Origin: Deltaproteobacteria bacterium | GTDB lineage: Bacteria > Desulfobacterota > SM23-61 | Reading direction: 5' to 3' | NCBI GenBank assembly: GCA_029857975.1 | Contig: JAOUFX010000140.1 | Location: forward strand, 1-7,071 | Length of the DNA stretch: 7,071 bases | Shown: positions 5,860-7,071 of the stretch, one piece after another | How positions within the stretch are numbered: the first letter of the stretch is position 1 | Layout: each line of letters begins with the position of its first letter | The notes under the pieces: model-generated | Databases searched by the model: none | What the model was told of the DNA's origin: nothing | The model's input: the letters and a program-made list of their open reading frames with translations, nothing else | Made by a program: the position numbers and the translations under genes

Positions 5860-6846
5860 TTAATTTTTAGGCTTGTCCACCTGATAGATCTGGTAATACT
5901 TGGCAAACGGTTCGGTTACCTTTTGGGCGTAGGAGTAGGGGTCTTTTTTGCGGGCTACAACCTGTTCGATTACCTCGTCGAAGGTCACATCGTACTTAAG
6001 CATTTTATGAATGTATTTGGAGACTTCCCCCTCAATCAGGTTTAAAATTTCCTCTTTGGCCCGTTCGTTCCTTTTTCTTAAAAGCCCGCTCCCCTCTTGG
6101 AGAAATCGCCGATGTTCCCAAATCTTTTCGGCAAGATCCGCTATCCCTTCACCTAAGGTGGCAACGGTTTTAACAATCGGAGTCCTCCAAGAGCCCCTCG
6201 CTGGGTTTAAGTCCAACATCAGCCTCAATTCGGTGACTACCCGGTCTGCTCCCTCCCGGTCGGATTTGTTGACTACGAAAATATCTCCGATCTCCATGAT
6301 CCCGGCTTTTAAAGCCTGAATCTCGTCTCCCAGCCCGGGTACTGAAATCAGCAGGGTGGTGTCTGCCGTCTTGACAATATCCACTTCATCCTGCCCAACC
6401 CCCACGGTCTCGATGAGGATAAAATCTTTGCCGAAGGCGTCGAGGATTTTGACGGTATCGGCGGTTGCCCTGGTAAGCCCTCCCAGTGTTCCTCGCGTGG
6501 CCATGGAGCGGACAAAGACCCCTTCATCATTGGTGATGTCTTGCATGCGCAATCGATCCCCCAAGAGAGCTCCGCCGCTGAAAGGACTCGTGGGGTCTAC
6601 GGCTATGATTCCTACAGTATTCCCTTTTTTCCGCAGTTCTTTGGTGATCTTATCAGTCAAAGTGCTCTTCCCCGACCCCGGCGGTCCGGTAATCCCCACA
6701 ATATAAGCCCGTCCGGTCCGGGGATATAATTGTTGCAAAGCTTCCACTGCACCGGGCATCTCGTTTTCCACCAGGGTGATCAGCTTGGCCATGGCCCGGA
6801 CAGAGCCGGAAAAGGCCCCGTTCACTAACTCCGCTATACTGGTCAT
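5860..6846 (-). CDS. meaB: MeaB-type GTPase chaperone of a B12-dependent acyl-CoA mutase
   Basis: G3E-family P-loop GTPase that protects methylmalonyl-CoA mutase or a related mutase and gates adenosylcobalamin loading (MeaB/ArgK/human MMAA). It has 328 residues, the usual length. Motifs counted from the ATG at 6846: Walker A GPPGSGKS (54-61), VDPTSPFSGGALLGDR (83-98), MATRGTLGGL (115-124), ETVGVGQDEVD (146-156, Walker B and switch region) and NKSD (193-196, guanine specificity). The C-terminal helical part (about 245 onward) fits the dimerisation arm. A GTG at 6855 would add three residues but falls inside the Shine-Dalgarno, so ATG 6846 is preferred. The stop codon of the upstream gene lies 14 bases before this start, indicating an operon. 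No mutase subunit is in the window, so which mutase it serves is open. Confidence 0.95.
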   Translation of the reverse strand: MTSIAELVNGAFSGSVRAMAKLITLVENEMPGAVEALQQLYPRTGRAYIVGITGPPGSGKSTLTDKITKELRKKGNTVGIIAVDPTSPFSGGALLGDRLRMQDITNDEGVFVRSMATRGTLGGLTRATADTVKILDAFGKDFILIETVGVGQDEVDIVKTADTTLLISVPGLGDEIQALKAGIMEIGDIFVVNKSDREGADRVVTELRLMLDLNPARGSWRTPIVKTVATLGEGIADLAEKIWEHRRFLQEGSGLLRKRNERAKEEILNLIEGEVSKYIHKMLKYDVTFDEVIEQVVARKKDPYSYAQKVTEPFAKYYQIYQVDKPKN

Positions 6847-6851
6847 CTTCT

Positions 6852-6859
6852 CCACCTTT
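6852..6859 (-). promoter_or_regulatory. Ribosome binding site that decides the meaB start
   Basis: Read on the minus strand, AAAGGTGG ends 5 bases before the ATG at 6846. The alternative GTG start (6855-6853) is part of this sequence, and only a weak AAG-like match lies upstream of it. Confidence 0.7.
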
Positions 6860-6860
6860 C

Positions 6861-7071
6861 TTAGGCCTTCTCTTTTTCTTGGAGCACGACCAGCGCGTCA
6901 ACCGCAATCGGTTGACTCCCAGAAACAATTAGCGGATTCACATCCACTTCCTTCACGGCTTCGAGTTCCAGGCCCAACCTGCCGGCATTGATCAACATTG
7001 AAACCAGTAGATCCATATCCACAGGGGGCATGCTGCGAAACGGTCCCAATACAGATGCTCCTTTGATTTCC
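6861..7071 (-). CDS. Acyl-CoA synthetase (NDP-forming), ATP-grasp subunit or domain, C-terminal fragment
   Basis: The gene enters from the right edge; the frame stays open to base 7071 and ends in TAA at 6861-6863, giving the last 69 complete codons. An apparent start at 7049 is an internal TTG, not a true start, since the reading frame and the family similarity continue upstream of it (IKGASVLGPFRSMPPVD). The end of the protein carries the ATP-grasp_5 pattern VKEVDVNPLIVSG followed by PIAVDALVVL, as in ADP-forming acetyl-CoA/acyl-CoA synthetases, which convert acyl-CoA, ADP and phosphate to acid, CoA and ATP or the reverse. It is cotranscribed with meaB, 14 bases apart. With only the tail visible, I cannot say whether it is a separate beta subunit or the end of a fused alpha-beta protein, nor name the substrate. 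Succinyl-CoA synthetase beta is a less likely reading. Confidence 0.75.
   Translation of the reverse strand, partial: EIKGASVLGPFRSMPPVDMDLLVSMLINAGRLGLELEAVKEVDVNPLIVSGSQPIAVDALVVLQEKEKA

Noticed and set aside
7047..7049. Start codon of a separate 62-residue protein on the minus strand
   Set aside because: The codon is TTG and the frame stays open upstream to the window edge with family-like residues, so this is the interior of a larger gene.
186..7071. A complete 3-hydroxypropionate/4-hydroxybutyrate or dicarboxylate/4-hydroxybutyrate fixation cycle
   Set aside because: Only AbfD and indirect signs of a mutase are present; no carboxylase, succinyl-CoA reductase or crotonyl-CoA hydratase/3-hydroxyacyl-CoA dehydrogenase is visible.

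Overview
The window reads as chromosomal DNA from an anaerobic bacterium of moderate GC content. The best guess is a sulfate-reducing or syntrophic member of the Desulfobacterota (former Deltaproteobacteria), with anaerobic Firmicutes as the alternative. This is inferred from gene content: an oxygen-sensitive [4Fe-4S]/FAD dehydratase, several acyl-CoA dehydrogenases, an NDP-forming acyl-CoA synthetase and MeaB. There is no rRNA or other phylogenetic marker. All genes concern acyl-CoA metabolism. None is broken, and only the last is cut by the window edge.

Layout. Positions 1-185 hold an inverted-repeat element and the leader of the first gene. Positions 186-4341 form a tight plus-strand operon of three genes: a butyryl-CoA-dehydrogenase-like flavoprotein, a 4-hydroxybutyryl-CoA dehydratase (abfD) with every known cluster and active-site residue, and an AMP-forming acyl-CoA ligase whose ATG overlaps the abfD stop codon. 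Positions 4342-4670 are a 329-base gap packed with small repeats: a heptamer tandem array, a perfect 11-bp dyad, a 10-bp tandem array and a small GC hairpin. A second acyl-CoA dehydrogenase follows at 4671-5828; its catalytic base has moved to the LCAD/IVD position. On the minus strand, converging on it, lie meaB (5860-6846) and, upstream of that, the C-terminal end of an ATP-grasp acyl-CoA synthetase (NDP-forming) subunit running off the window at 7071.

How the genes may work together. The ligase would activate a 4-hydroxy acid to its CoA ester. AbfD would dehydrate and isomerise it to an enoyl-CoA (4-hydroxybutyryl-CoA to crotonyl-CoA). The first dehydrogenase would interconvert the enoyl-CoA with its saturated form, exchanging electrons with an ETF not present here. 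The second dehydrogenase probably takes a longer or branched acyl-CoA. The minus-strand pair points to a B12-dependent acyl-CoA mutase (methylmalonyl-CoA mutase or a relative) just beyond the right edge and to ATP-yielding acyl-CoA/acid conversion. The individual reactions are well supported by motifs. The true substrate of the operon, and any link between the two strands, are inferences.

I found no phage, IS transposase, CRISPR, tRNA or rRNA. The least explained DNA is the repeat-rich gap and the inverted-repeat element at the left edge.
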